A stretch of DNA of 64,000 bases, taken from assembly GCF_000321225.1 (NCBI RefSeq), contig NW_004451414.1:140909-204908 (forward strand), in the 5' to 3' direction. The DNA comes from Odobenus rosmarus divergens (Eukaryota; Chordata; Mammalia; Carnivora; Odobenidae). Position 1 is the first letter of the stretch, and each line of letters opens with the position of its first letter. A program made the position numbers and the translations under genes. This document shows positions 52,752 to 64,000 of this stretch, in pieces. Below the pieces are notes generated by a model. The model had not been told where the DNA came from. It ran no database searches and saw only the letters and a list, made by a program, of their open reading frames with translations.

Positions 52752-54595
52752 TGAATTTGAGGCCCTTTTTTTTGTAACCTGATAGCTCATTTGTTTTTAT
52801 CACTGACTATTCCATGGCATAGATGTACTACAGTCTGTTTATACATTCACCTTTTGAATGGCATCTTGGTTGCTTCCAATTTTTAATCATGAAGGAATCT
52901 GCTATAAACATCCGTGTGCAGGTTTTTGTGTATAGATTTTGAAACCAGGACCATGATTACCGGTTTGATAAAGCTATGTTTAATTTTGTAAAACACTGCC
53001 AAAACGTATTCCTAAGTAGCTGTGCCATTTTGCATCTCCACCAGCAGTGAATGAGGGCTATTTTTCCTCTGCCTCCTCCCTAGCAATTGGTATAGTCAGG
53101 GGCTTTTGTGTTTTTTTTTTTTTTATATTTTTGCCACTTTAATAGATGTACAGCCCTATCTCATTTTGATTTGAAATTCCCACCAACAAATTATGTTGAG
53201 CATCTTTTCATATGCCAGCTGTATACTCTCTTTGGTCAGGAGTCTGAGCGCTCTTGCCAACTTTTACATTGGGTTGTTTACCTATTGGTGAATTTTAAGA
53301 GTTCTTTGTATATTTTGGTTACAAGTTCTTTATCAGATGTACATTTGCAAATATTTTCTCCTAATCTGTTCTTTCTCATACAGTGTTCAGGAAAAAGGTT
53401 TTTAAATCTAATGAAATGCAACTGAATTTTTTGTTTCCTGGATCATACTTTTGTATCTGAATACTTGCCAAGCCTGAGAGCCTATAGATTTTCACCTAGG
53501 TTATCTTCCAGTTTTGTATTTTATAGTTAGGCCTAGAACCATTTTGAATTAATTTCTGTGAAAGATGTAAAGTTGGTGTGTAGATTGGATTTTTTTGCAT
53601 GTGGATGTCCAATTGTTCCAATACCATTTGCTGCAGAGACCATCCTTTCTCCACTGAATTGCCCTTGTTCCTTTGTCAAAGATCAGTTCCCTCTGCTTTA
53701 TCAGTCTATTTCTGGCCTTTCTATTCTGCCCATGGATCTATGTGCCTATTCTTGTACCAATACCACTATCTTAATTACTGTAACTTTAGAGTAAATCTTG
53801 AAATTGGGTAGTGTTAGACCACCAACTTTGTTCTTTTCAAATAATGTCTTGGTTATTCAAGATCTTTACCTCTATATAACTTTTGGATTTTGTCATTATC
53901 TGCAAAATAGATTGCTAGGATTTTGATTGGGATTGCATTAAAACTATAGGTCTAGTTGGGGAAAAAATGACATTTTAACAATACTGAGTCTTGCTATCTA
54001 TGAATACAGAATAACTCACCATTTATTTAGACCTTTGATTTCTTTCACCAGAATCTTTTAATTCTCTGCATACAGACCTTAAACATATTTTGAATTTATA
54101 GCTCATTTTTAAAAAATGTTAAATGGGTTACTTATTTTTGAGAGAGAGAAAGAGTGCACAAGTCGTGGGGGGGGGGGCAGGTTCCCCACTAAGCAGGGAG
54201 CCCAGCGAGGGACTCCATCCTAGGACCCTGGGATCATGACCTGAGGTGAAGGCAAACATTTAACCAACTGAACCACCCAGGTGCACGTATTTTGAATTTA
54301 TAGCCCATTTTTTGTTGCTATTATAGATGGCATTTTAAAATTTGAATTCCAATTGTTCATTGCTGGTATATAGGAAAGCAAAGAACTTCAGCACATTTAC
54401 CTTAGAGCCTGTGACCTTGCTATTCTCACTTATTTCCAAGGGATTTTTGTTGCTTCCTTAGACTTAAAATTTTTTTTTACAGCCAATCATGTCATCTGCA
54501 ATCAAAAATTTATTTCTTCCATCCCAATCGGTTTATCTTTTTCTTTTGCAGTCTTATTGCACCAGCTAGTCCTTGGAGCACAACGTTAGGTAAGT
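52752..54595 (-). mobile_element. L1M ORF2 (right part of the long reverse L1)
   Basis: CTGATAGCTCATTTGTTTTTA, TACTACAGTCTGTTTATAC, GGTTGCTTCCAATTTTTAATC, CTATAAACATCCGTGTGCAG, TTGCATGTGGATGTCCAATTG, TTGGGTAGTGTTAGACC, GATTGGGATTGCATTAAAAC, AATCATGTCATCTGC: the reversed ORF2 from C-terminus into the RT domain. It ends near CCAGCTAGTCCTTGGAGCAC. A SINE at 54,111 lies inside. No frame survives. Confidence 0.92.
54111..54287 (-). mobile_element. CAN-SINE in reverse L1, 25-bp near-perfect target-site duplication
   Basis: Reverse SINE with GGTTACTTATTTTTGAGAG, GCAGGTTCCCCACTAAGCAG, GGGATCATGACCTGAGG and head end CAACTGAACCACCCAGGTGC. Flanks 54,086-54,110 and 54,288-54,312 both begin TATTTTGAATTTATAG and differ at one base. 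Twenty-five bases is longer than usual. A G12 run lies near 54,166. Confidence 0.94.
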
Positions 54596-55200
54596 ACTTC
54601 TCATCCCTGTGACTTCTTTATAACTGGAAGTTTGCATCTCTTAATCCCTTCACCTGTTTTGCCCATCCCCTATCCTTCTCCCTTCTTGCAACTACCAGTT
54701 TGTTCTGTATGTTTGAGTCTGTTTCTTCTTTGTTCCTTTGTGTTTTTTAGATTCCTCATATAAATGAAATCATACGGTATTTGTCTTTCTGACTTATTTC
54801 ACTTAGTATAATATCCTCTAGGTCTGTCCATGTTGTGGCAAATGGCAAGATTTTTTAAGGCTGAGTAATATTCTGTTGTGTATTTATCCATTTATCTTCT
54901 TTATCCATTCATCTACTGATGGACATTCAGGCTGCTTCCCTATCTTGGTTATTGTAATAACACTGCAATAAACATAGGGGTACACGTATCTTTTCAAATT
55001 AGTGTTTTTCTTTTCTTTGGGTAAATATCCAGAAGTAGAATTAACAGATCATATGGAATTTCTATTTTTAATTTCTGAGGAACTGCCATACTGTTTTCCA
55101 CAGTGGCTGCACCAATTTACATTCCCATCAATGGCATACAAGGGCTCCCTTTTCTCTACCTCCTCACCAACATTTATTATTTCTGCGTACAAATGTCGAA
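54596..55200 (-). mobile_element. Second reverse L1, 3' UTR and ORF2 end
   Basis: Starts again at a 3' UTR (TCTTTATAACTGGAAGTTTGC, CTTCTTGCAACTACCAGTTTG) and runs into TATTTCACTTAGTATAATATC, TGGCAAATGGCAAGATTTTT, GATGGACATTCAGGCTGC, GGTAAATATCCAGAAGTAG. Since it restarts at a 3' end it is a separate copy from the preceding L1M. Confidence 0.9.
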
Positions 55201-55239
55201 CCGTTATTGCACACCTGAAACATGTATTTTAGGTACTCC

Positions 55240-55635
55240 CCCCCAAAAAAGAATAAGAGACATCATGCCTTGTTTTCAATTGCATCCCTTTTTCCAAAGC
55301 ACCTAGTTTCTCGCAAGTATTATGTCAGCTCTAGGTTTTTTGTAGATTTTCACTTTTAAAATTCTATGTTTCCCAATTTATTTGACCATGAGGCCCTTTG
55401 ACAGAAGTACATCTATTAATATTTCACTGAATAATGGTGTTCCATGGAACACAGGAAAAATTTCATCATGGTAATAATTGCTCAGGAGTAACAGGTCAAA
55501 TTTACTTTCAGAAGAAAATAAGATCAATTCTAGAGAGAGAAGAAAACATTGGAATGGTTTTATCTGGTTGCGAAAACAATTTGAGCTGGTACATTTGTAT
55601 CTGGGGTTTTATTCCCATGGTTTCTAACCTTTATG
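55240..55635. other. Mostly unassigned, with a possible hAT fragment
   Basis: CCCTTTGACAGAAGTACATC and AATGGTGTTCCATGGAACAC (about 55,390-55,455) recall a hAT-type element, but I cannot name it. Confidence 0.35.
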
Positions 55636-55639
55636 TCTA

Positions 55640-55775
55640 CCTGATGCATTTATTCATAAAATGTTTGTTTTACATTGTCAGGATTAGCGTGAGTTGCAAG
55701 AATACAAAGATGAATAAGGCATAATTCTTGCAATGGAGGAATTCACAGTCTAGTGGAGAAATAGTAATTAATTCC
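55640..55775 (-). repeat. LINE2 3' end
   Basis: ATGCATTTATTCATAAAATG, AGAATACAAAGATGAATAAGG and GAATTCACAGTCTAGTGGAG match the reversed L2 terminus blocks. Confidence 0.72.
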
Positions 55776-55884
55776 CAAGGAGCCCACCTGCTTGTATGGA
55801 AAAGAAAGCACCTCAAAAGCTCCCCTCAGAAAAGGACTCGTCAGGGTAAGTAACTATGAGTCTAACACTCCAGAGACCATTAGC

Positions 55885-57595
55885 TTTTGCTGGGGATTTT
55901 TTATTATGAAATTTTTAGACATACAGAAAAACATTTTTCAAAAATCAAGCACCCATTATCTGCCACCTACTTAAGAAATAAAAGAGGATCAATATTCTTA
56001 AAGCCCATGTGTACCCCCAACCCCAAATGTATTTAAATTCCTTTTCCTTGTTTCAGGTAACTATCACTTTCAATTGGGTATTTATTTTCTCTGTGAAGAT
56101 CTTTATACTTTATTATATGAGTAGGTATTCCTAAATAACCTATACTATTTTGGCACAATGGCAGATTTTATATATATATATATATATATATAGGATATAA
56201 GGAAGGATAAAGCTTCTGCATCTTGCTTTCTTCACTCTATATTGTATTTGTGAGCCACAGCCATATTGACAGCTCTAATTCATTTTCACCGCTGAATAAT
56301 GTTCCGTCGTATTAATGTAGCACAATGTATCCATTCTCCCCTTGATGACATTTAGGTCTTTTCCAAGTCATTGCGATTGCAAAAAGTACTGCTACAAACA
56401 TCATTACACATGTCTCCTGGGCACATGCGCCAGAGTTTCATTTATCCAGAATGAATGGGAAGGGACATGCCTGGAAAGGGACACGCAACCTGATCTTTAC
56501 AACTTTTTATTAAATTGCTCTCCAGAGCAGTCACTCATTTTCTATTTTTATCAGTACTGGGTGAGTTCCCATTTCTTCATGTTTTGCCAACACTTCGCCA
56601 CCAATCCAATAGCTGTGAAGTGGTATCTCTTGTGTTCCTTATTTGAGAAGCTGAGCATCCTTATATGGAGAAGCCATATAGTTATCTTCTGTGAACTTCA
56701 TGACCCTTGCCAATTTCTCTTTTGATGTTATCGAGTGTTCTAGATAGTGACGAAATAGGCACCAAATATCTTTCCCACTCAGTACTTGCCTTTCTGCTTT
56801 ATTTGTATGTTGTGATACACATAAGCTTTTAATTTTATATAATCAAATGTACCATTCTTTTTCCTTATTGTTTACTCTGTCTTAAGAAATCTTTTCTTGG
56901 ACTTGAATCAAAGAAATAATCTTGTATTTTCATTCAAAGCTGTTAAATGTCACTGTCACATTAGATTCTATTCCACCTAGAATTGAATTTTGTAGGACTG
57001 AGTTTGGTATAAAATCCTATTTCTTTCTAGGGGCCAAATTGTTTTCTTAGGGCCTTTTATTAAGATGCTCAACTTATTTGTCAAAGGAACTATATCATTT
57101 ATCAATTTTCCATATATGTGTGTATTTTGGAGCTCTTTTATTATGTCCAATGGTCCTATGTCTCTTCTTTTAACCCTCACTTAAACCACACTATCTTATT
57201 TACTGAAGCTTTACAATAAATATTGCTTTCTGGAAACACAAATTGCCTACCAATTTCCTTTTCTACAAACTGTCTTAGCCCTCTCAGCCCTCTTAAGTAT
57301 TAAATCAGGTTGACAAAAACTTCCTAAAATAAAACTAGCATTATATAAAACATAGGTTGATCATGGAAGAAGTGATATATTAATATTCAACCTTATTATC
57401 CATGCACATGGAATACATTTCCATGCATATAGGCCTCTTAAAAATATTGTTCAGCAAAGTTTTCTAAATCTCTATTGTTCTCATACTTCATTTTTGAAGA
57501 TTCATTTGTAAGTATGTTATATATGTGACTATAGTATATAGTATATATTTTATATTTAATTAAGTTTTTGTTGCTGGTATATAGGAAACCAAATT
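55885..57595 (-). mobile_element. Ancient L1ME-type, 3' UTR and ORF2 (left part)
   Basis: TTTTTTATTATGAAATTTTTAG and TAAGCCCATGTGTACCC-like text start the reversed 3' UTR. ORF2 text follows: CACCGCTGAATAATGTTCCG, TTTTCCAAGTCATTGCGATTG, GAAGTGGTATCTCTTGTG, TACTGAAGCTTTACAATAAA, TTGTTGCTGGTATATAGG. A younger L1 is inserted at 57,596, and the same element resumes at 58,582. Confidence 0.82.
56169..56192. repeat. (TA)12 microsatellite
   Basis: Twenty-four bases of alternating TA inside the old L1 3' UTR. Confidence 0.9.
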
Positions 57596-58568
57596 TTAAA
57601 AAAAAATTTTATTATGTTAATCACCACACATTAGTTTTTGATGTAGTGTTCCATGATTCATTGTTCGTGCATAACACCCAGTGCTCCATGCAGAATGTGC
57701 CCTCTTTAATACCCATCACNNNNNNNNNNNNNNNNNNNNNNNNNNNNNNNNNNNNNNNNNNNNNNNNNNNNNNNNNNNNNNNNNNNNNNNNNNNNNNNNN
57801 NNNNNNNNNNNNNNNNNNNNNNNNNNNNNNNNNNNNNNNNNNNNNNNNNNNNNNNNNNNNNNNNNNNNNNNNNNNNNNNNNNNNNNNNNNNNNNNNNNNN
57901 NNNNNNNNNNNNNNNNNNNNNNNNNNNNNNNNNNNNNNNNNNNNNNNNNNNNNNNNNNNNNNNNNNNNNNNNNNNNNNNNNNNNNNNNNNNNNNNNNNNN
58001 NNNNNNNNNNNNNNNNNNNNNNNNNNNNNNNNNNNNNNNNNNNNNNNNNNNNNNNNNNNNNNNNNNNNNNNNNNNNNNNNNNNNNNNNNNNNNNNNNNNN
58101 NNNNNNNNNNNNNNNNNNNNNNNNNNNNNNNNNNNNNNNNNNNNNNNNNNNNNNNNNNNNNNNNNNNNNNNNNNNNNNNNNNNNNNNNNNNNNNNNNNNN
58201 NNNNNNNNNNNNNNNNNNNNNNNNNNNNNNNNNNNNNNNNNNNNNNNNNNNNNNNNNNNNNNNNNNNNNNNNNNNNNNNNNNNNNNNNNNNNNNNNNNNN
58301 NNNNNNNNNNNNNNNNNNNNNNNNNNNNNNNNNNNNNNNNNNNNNNNNNNNNNNNNNNNNNNNNNNNNNNNNNNNNNNNNNNNNNNNNNNNNNNNNNNNN
58401 NNNNNNNNNNNNNNNNNNNNNNNNNNNNNNNNNNNNNNNNNNNNNNNNNNNNNNNNNNNATGTTGAGCACTTTTTCATGTGTCTGTTGGCCATTCGGATG
58501 TCTTCTTTGGAAAAATGTCTGTTCATGTCTTCTGCCCATTTCTTGGATTATTTGTTCTTTGGGTGTTG
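57596..58568 (-). mobile_element. Young L1 insertion with type B 3' UTR, spanning the assembly gap
   Basis: The left end has reversed type B 3' UTR (TTAGTTTTTGATGTAGTGTTC, ACACCCAGTGCTCCATGC). The right end has reversed ORF2 text (GTTGAGCACTTTTTCATGTG, TTCATGTCTTCTGCCCATTTC). A 13-bp duplication AGGAAACCAAATT flanks both ends (57,583-57,595 and 58,569-58,581), so one insertion covers the gap. The 58,460 end equals position 23 of the copy at 1-830. Confidence 0.94.
57720..58459. other. Assembly gap, 740 N
   Basis: All bases are N. Flanks on both sides belong to the same young L1, so the missing bases are L1 ORF2 end and 3' UTR. Frames called across it are artefacts. Confidence 0.99.
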
Positions 58569-58581
58569 AGGAAACCAAATT

Positions 58582-58860
58582 ATTTTTGTTTATTGATCTA
58601 TGTTCAATAACTTTGCTCTTAGTAATTCTAAAAACTTGTACATTCTCTTGTGTTTTCCATGGAGACAATCTATCCAATTACAAATAACAGTGGTATTCTT
58701 CTTTTCCATCTTTCTTCCCGTCATCTGGTTTTCTTTTTCTTACTATACTGCTAGGACCTCCACTGTAATATTAAATAGAGGTGGGATAATGTGAAATTTC
58801 ATTTTCACTTGATTTTAAAGGAAATATTTCTAAAAATTGTTTCATTAAATATGAGTTTCC
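58582..58860 (-). mobile_element. Ancient L1ME-type ORF2 (right part)
   Basis: Continues the reversed ORF2 after the young L1: ATTTTTGTTTATTGATCTATG, ACTTTGCTCTTAGTAATTC, GCTAGGACCTCCACTGTAATA. Decayed. Confidence 0.8.
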
Positions 58861-59009
58861 TTCAAGTTTTTGGTATAAGCCATTGGTCTCGTTAAGGACC
58901 TAATTCTAGTTTGCAAAGAATTTTAAAGTTTCATTTTTTTAATTGAAAGGAAATTTTACTTTCTAAAGATAAACCAAACCAGCAAATTTGTTAAAAACTC
59001 TGTTTTGAC

Positions 59010-59520
59010 ATGGTGTATTATTAAGATTATTGCACAATAATGCTACAATAAGCTTTCCTGAAACTCAATGACTTAGAGCAGTAATCATTTACACTTATGG
59101 ATCATCATCAGTCAGCCGGGGTGATAGAGGAGACTTTGGTTTGTGGCATCTGGAAAAGCTCTGCTAACCTGAGTTTGGCACATATCTGCAGGTCAGCTGA
59201 TACAAACTGTTTGGGTTAGGCAGCTCTAACAGATGCCAATCTAAATTAGCCAACTAGCTCTGCTCCATAAGATCTCTCCTCCTTAGACCAGCAGGTTAGC
59301 CCCTGCATGTTCTTCCCATGATGATTGGCAGAGGGACAAGAAACGACTTTATTGCACAAGTTCATTCTAAGCCATTACACATCATCTCCACCAAATTCCC
59401 ATTGACCCCATCCTTCCCAAAAAATTGCATATGATAGAACCTCAAGTCAAATGTTGGAAAGTATACTCTTTTTGTTAGAGGAACTGCACAGTCATATGGC
59501 AAAAGTATGAATATTGGAAA
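59010..59520 (-). mobile_element. Ancient LTR-like repeat, family uncertain
   Basis: ACTCAATGACTTAGAGCAG, ATCTGCAGGTCAGCTGATAC, CTTAGACCAGCAGGTTAGCCC, CATGTTCTTCCCATGATG, GGAAAGTATACTC and GCACAGTCATATGGCAAAAG follow the order of an ancient mammalian repeat I recall (AACTCAGTGGCTTAC, GCAGGTCAGCTGGG, GACCAGCAGGCTACC, GCATGTTCTTCTCATGG, TGCAAAGTCACATGGC). Probably a MaLR/ERVL-type LTR, reversed. Confidence 0.5.
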
Positions 59521-60214
59521 CAGTGAAGAACAGGTCAATAATACACTCTACCACAATGTATTATTTTTTGAATATATTGCTTGGTTTTACAGGATGCAAA
59601 AGTATTATTTATTAAGTACATAATTTTAGATATGTCCTTTTGTGGCTTTGTGATGGAAAAGTTCAAGTAACATTCTCCTTTATCATGACAAACATGAAAA
59701 AAGTGACTAGTGCAAATTTTTCCATACATCTAGGACAGGAATTGCCCACAGAGATTTGCCAAAGCCAGAAAACGTCTTACATTTTTGTAAAGAAATTTTT
59801 TATGTTCCAGGAACCAATTTAAGTTGAATGCTCTCAAGAATTTCTTCACATATTCAAATAAAGGATGTCACTATGAGTATATCAGTCTGAATCAGCCTAA
59901 GTTCAGTTAGGAAAACAATCTCTACTGCAGAACTACGGGGTATAATATATGAATTAGGATAAACCTAAGTGTTATAAAGGGACAACTTTTCTTGCCAGGA
60001 CATTTCCCACATATAAGACCTTTTGACTTAGTTGATCCATTTCACGAAACGGGCTTGGTCTCACAACAAGAACCATTAACAATAGTAAGAATATATAGAA
60101 ATGAACCCAACAATGAAGGCATAAAGTCTTTCAGAGAAAATGTTTTAGCTATATTAAAGGACACGAAAGAAAGTTAGAATTGAGTGATATACCATATTTA
60201 TGCATGAGATAATT
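59521..60214. other. Unassigned stretch
   Basis: No recognised repeat. The 61-codon forward frame at 59,992-60,177 has no known domain. Confidence 0.45.
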
Positions 60215-61640
60215 AAATATGGCATAGAGGTCAATTATCTCCCAAATTAATCTATAAACTCAACACACTAGCAATAGAAATAGCCAATAGAATAGGCTGG
60301 AGGGATTAAACAAACTCATTCTAAAGTTTATGTGAAAGAAGAGCCAAAGTCAACTTTGAAAAAGAACAAGACTGACTCTACAAGCCATTAACATATACTA
60401 GTAAACCCTAGTAATTAAAAAAATATAGGACACTGATAAAGTAGATTATTTCAACTAGCAGGCTCATGGCACACAAGAAAAACAGAACACTGCACATGAA
60501 AACTTGATGTAGGATAAAGATGGTACCACAAAGCATGAAGAAGAGCTAAACTGTTCCGGTGATGATGTTCTAAAAAAACTAGTTCACCATCCAAAGAAAA
60601 ATGGAGCTGGACCCTTACTCCTTAAGCACGTGCCGAGTGACAAGTAAGTGAATTAAAAACCCAAAGGTGAAGATAAAACCTTAAGTCATAAAGAAAATAA
60701 CGTGAAAATACTTTTCTGGCCAAGGCTGGAGAGAAAGCTGAAACATTTATTCAAAACACTGTAAAGTTAAAAAAAAAAAGGAGAGAGAAGAGAAAGAATG
60801 TATGTGAATACATTAAAGCCAGATTTCCTAAAGATTATAAAATCATGAGCAGATATATGGCTTGGAGAAAATATTGGCAACCTTACAACTGATGAGGGAA
60901 TACTACATAGATTATAAAACAAAACAAAAACAAAACGAGCTCTTGACAAGTAAGAAAAAGGAGACGCAGAAGAAAATTGGAGGAAGCCCGCCTAACAGAT
61001 CCGGGAAAGATCTCAAATTCACAATTAATAGAAAAATACTAACACAACAGTGAAAATTCAGTGTACACCCATCAGAATGCAAAAATTAGGAAAGTGAGTA
61101 ACACCTAGTGTTAGGAGTTGTGGACCAGAACACTCATGCACTACAAATGGAAATGATAATGAACTGATTCAGCCATAGCTCAAAAGCAGTATGGCAGTGT
61201 CCCAGAAAATTAAGTATCTGTATGTTTATGACCTTCTGATGCCCCTCCTGGAGCTCTGTATCTCACAAAAATTCTCTCAGAGATTCTTAAGGGTATGTAT
61301 ATGTTCAAGCACGCTCATTGTGATATTGTTCATAATAAGATTAACTGGAAGTATGTTCAATGTCTGTCATTAGGATGAAGTTTATAGAATAGGGTACCTG
61401 TATAGAATGGAATACTAAAGCTCTAAGCAGCAGCAAACTAGATGCACGTATGGTGTCGACCAAACTTTAACACATTATAAGCAGTGAGCAAACTATTAGA
61501 GCGAGATTTATGGTGCAATACCATTTAGCTACATTAAAACCAAACACTCGTGAATCAAAACCACATGATTTGCAAGGATATATGTGTACTTAAATGTGTG
61601 TATATATATAATTAAATATATAAAGATGTATTTAAGAATA
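60215..61640 (+). mobile_element. Ancient L1ME-type ORF2 C-terminal half and 3' end
   Basis: TCAATTATCTCCCAAATTAA, AAACTCATTCTAAAGTTTATG, GAAAAAGAACAAGACTGAC, TTATAAAATCATGAGCAG, ACCCATCAGAATGCAAAAATT, TTGTGATATTGTTCATAATAAG follow L1 ORF2 order. The longest open pieces are about 60 codons. It ends near a TATATATATA patch (about 61,600). Confidence 0.72.
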
Positions 61641-64000
61641 TAAAGCAAATCCATTAAAAGGGGAAAATAAATAAACAGGAGTAAAGCCTTATATGAATCG
61701 ATTACGATCATGTGATAATGTACACAGGACTATGATGAGCTCCGTTCTCTGCCTGAGTTCCAGTAGTTAGAAAAACAGAAGGTACCTACATATTCCTTAG
61801 CCCTAAGGGCTCTTGAACATACCACATAATGACAAAAATCCTCTGGTGCAAAGTTAGACTAGAAAAGGCTGAATCTAACATATTTTCTCTGGATTTTGCA
61901 GGATTTATTTACAACAGACCAAGATTTTCGAGAATTAAATCTCCCCCATATTCAAGGTATCAGACTGTTTTAATCCAATCATGGTTCTTTATAGTATGGC
62001 AGAAGCAAAGATGGGTTTGCTAATACCACCTGATTGAACAGTATTGCTTCACACAGTTGCATCAAGATTGTCCCCCCATGAGGTTATACAACATTTATGC
62101 ATCCTCAGGGATGAGCTGATCTATTAAGATGCAACTGAGAGGTGCCTTTTTTTATTCTGATGGTCACATCCTGATAGTATTTTTGATCTTCCAGCTATTG
62201 TACCATTAGCGGACACAAGGGCCGACCGCTGAAATTAGTCAAAGGTACCATCCTAAGATCATTTATTACTGACTTCTGCCTAGGTATCCTTCTCACTCAC
62301 TCCTGGTAACAGCAAACACAGGCAAGAAAATGGCAGTGATTGGTTATAAACCTGTGTCACAAAGTTGGATTTGCTTTAATGCTCTTGTTTTGATTTAAGA
62401 AGGTCCCTTCAATAAATGTCACTCAAACTAGAAGGAAAGAATATTCAAGAGAAAGAATCATGGAAGTCCCTTTCTATTACTCACTGGTCAGACCCTTGGA
62501 AGAATTAGGTTTCATTCTAGAAGTCAATTTTTAAGGAGGACTTCTACAAACTGATTCCTATACAAAGAAAAATGAACATGATGGTCGTAAGTCTGGAAAC
62601 CACATCAAATCAGGAACCAAGGGTGTTGGTACCAGAGAAGAATATTTGAGGGAGAACACTTTAAATGCAGGTGTTTGGATTCTAGTCTCACCAGGGTCTT
62701 TAAAGATCTGCCGTGTTTAACAATCTCACACGTTCTCAAAAAGCAAGGTGTTTTAGTCTGACAGACTGCAATGAAGATTTAAGTATCAGATTAGATGTAC
62801 TAAGTGACAAGTTATGGACCCCTCCAGCCCCAAATTTCAATGCATATTATGACAATGTTTTTAATGTGTAAAGGGAAATGAAGACGCTCTCTTCATAAAT
62901 GGCCTAGGCACTGGATTTTCAAATCACCACTTTCTCCTCATTCCAGATGGGATGAAAAGAAGATTTTCCCCATCATTCCAGATTTTATTGCTAGCTTGAC
63001 TCTGTTGGACACATATAGCTGAGACTTTAATATCTACAAAAACCCAAGAACACAATCTTGGAATGAGTCACCATTTTTTATTACAGAGGCTGCCAACAAA
63101 GTTCCCAATCAGAAGTGATATTTGCAAAGCGGGGGCTGTAGTTGGAACAATGTACAGTGTATTTCTGAATTGTCTCTTTTCCTCTTTTTTTAAACCACCT
63201 GAGGGACTATCTACAGCACATTAGGACTAGGGATTAATAGTGCATTTGTACGAAAACCATCTATAAAGCCTGATGGAAAAGCCATGCAATTTTTAACTAG
63301 TTTATTCAGTAGTACCATCAAGATGGAAATCATGAGATTTATGTTAGCAACGAAACCACAGCGAGCCAAGAGAAGCATGGTTTCTGGATCCCTGTCAAGA
63401 AGAGTTCACTTTGGAAAGCAAAGCCTTTATACACAGACATCACCAAAGACAGAAGCTCTGGGGGCATTTTTCCAAAACAGGAGGGAGAGTAGGGCCCAAG
63501 CACTGTTCACTCGAAGCCCTGTGGGACTCATGGGTCCAGCCTGCACCATCTTTTCATCTATGTCAAGCCACTTACAGGGACCAGCTTTTAATATGGCACC
63601 TCTCTCAATGTATTTCATTCACTGTCAAGGGTCAAAGTACTCAGTTTGTTAGCTTTCATGGGCAACCAACCAGGAAGCAACAGCTAGCTTCTTTATACGT
63701 GCCAGGCAACAATTCAGCAGCGATCATCTCTATCATTTTGCTAGAAGAACAGCCTTATCTCAAATATTTTGAAACCCAGAAACTGGTAGGCCTTTATTTA
63801 TGCATTTATCTGTGAAAGGAAGTATGGCAATGGGAACAGAGAAATCCCCATTCAGGTATTGCCTGAGCCAGGATATCTTCCTTTTCTTCTTGGTTGTGTT
63901 AATATAGCAGTGGTTCCCTTCAGGGATGGTACCACCTCCTAGGGGACATTTTAGGAGTTTGTGGGAGGAGTGGTTTTTGGTTTTATGATACAAGAACCCC
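61641..64000. other. Repeat-poor 2.3-kb block at the window end
   Basis: I recognise no transposon in this block, unlike nearly all the rest of the window. Two forward frames overlap at 63,284-63,652 (122 codons) and 63,411-63,815 (134 codons), with a 63-codon reverse frame inside. None shows a known domain, signal peptide or splice context that I can defend. It may be unique non-coding sequence, possibly conserved, or hold an unrecognised exon. Confidence 0.5.

Noticed and set aside
57568..58677. Frames of 261-333 codons across the gap
   Set aside because: They consist almost entirely of undetermined residues from N bases. Only the L1 flanks are real sequence.

Overview
The window is mammalian nuclear DNA from a caniform carnivore. 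The clearest sign is a set of tRNA-Lys-derived carnivore SINEs (CAN-SINEs), whose heads read like GGGCGCCTGGGTGGCTCAG and which end in an AAATAAATAAAATCTTT tail. The head and body variants resemble those I know from arctoids (bears, pinnipeds, mustelids). I see no copy of the young canid SINE head, so an arctoid is more likely than a dog or fox. The species cannot be fixed from sequence alone. I found no functional protein-coding gene, no spliced exon I could defend, and no tRNA, rRNA or other RNA gene. This is intergenic or deep intronic sequence, and most longer open frames are pieces of transposons.

Layout: 1-830 is the 3' end of a young L1. 830-5,500 is mostly unique sequence with MIR fragments and three reverse-strand SINEs, one holding a 146-nt homopurine tract. 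5,500-7,400 holds a Tigger DNA transposon next to a MER5-like hAT fragment, a solo ERV1-type LTR and a SINE. 7,760-8,790 is an L1 ORF2 fragment broken by one SINE and ended by another. 9,000-22,500 is mostly old material (L2, MIR, MLT1-type LTRs) with a 5'-truncated L1 at 15,097. 23,700-31,370 is an L1 cluster: an old ORF1 fragment, two carnivore L1 5' halves in tandem, a 3' L1 fragment nested in the first, and an ancient ORF2 end. 32,500-34,550 has an old reverse L1 and a young reverse L1. 37,500-40,200 has LTRs and a remarkable 39-bp inverted repeat. 40,300-44,700 is a nearly complete but dead L1 ORF2. 45,000-50,700 is SINEs, MIRs and L2. 51,700-58,860 is a run of reverse-strand old L1s interrupted by younger L1s and a SINE, with one 740-bp assembly gap. 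60,200-61,640 is an ancient L1. The last 2.3 kb is repeat-poor.

No gene network can be described. What the window records is the order of insertions, which can be read from nesting and target-site duplications (TSDs). Old L2, MIR, MLT1 and L1ME copies form the base, carnivore L1s came later, and SINEs and the youngest L1s sit inside them. I found no new biological system. The best leads are the 39-bp inverted duplication at 38,455/40,019, a recurrent two-part L1 3' UTR, and a few small rearrangements. Family names are recalled from consensus sequences, not computed.
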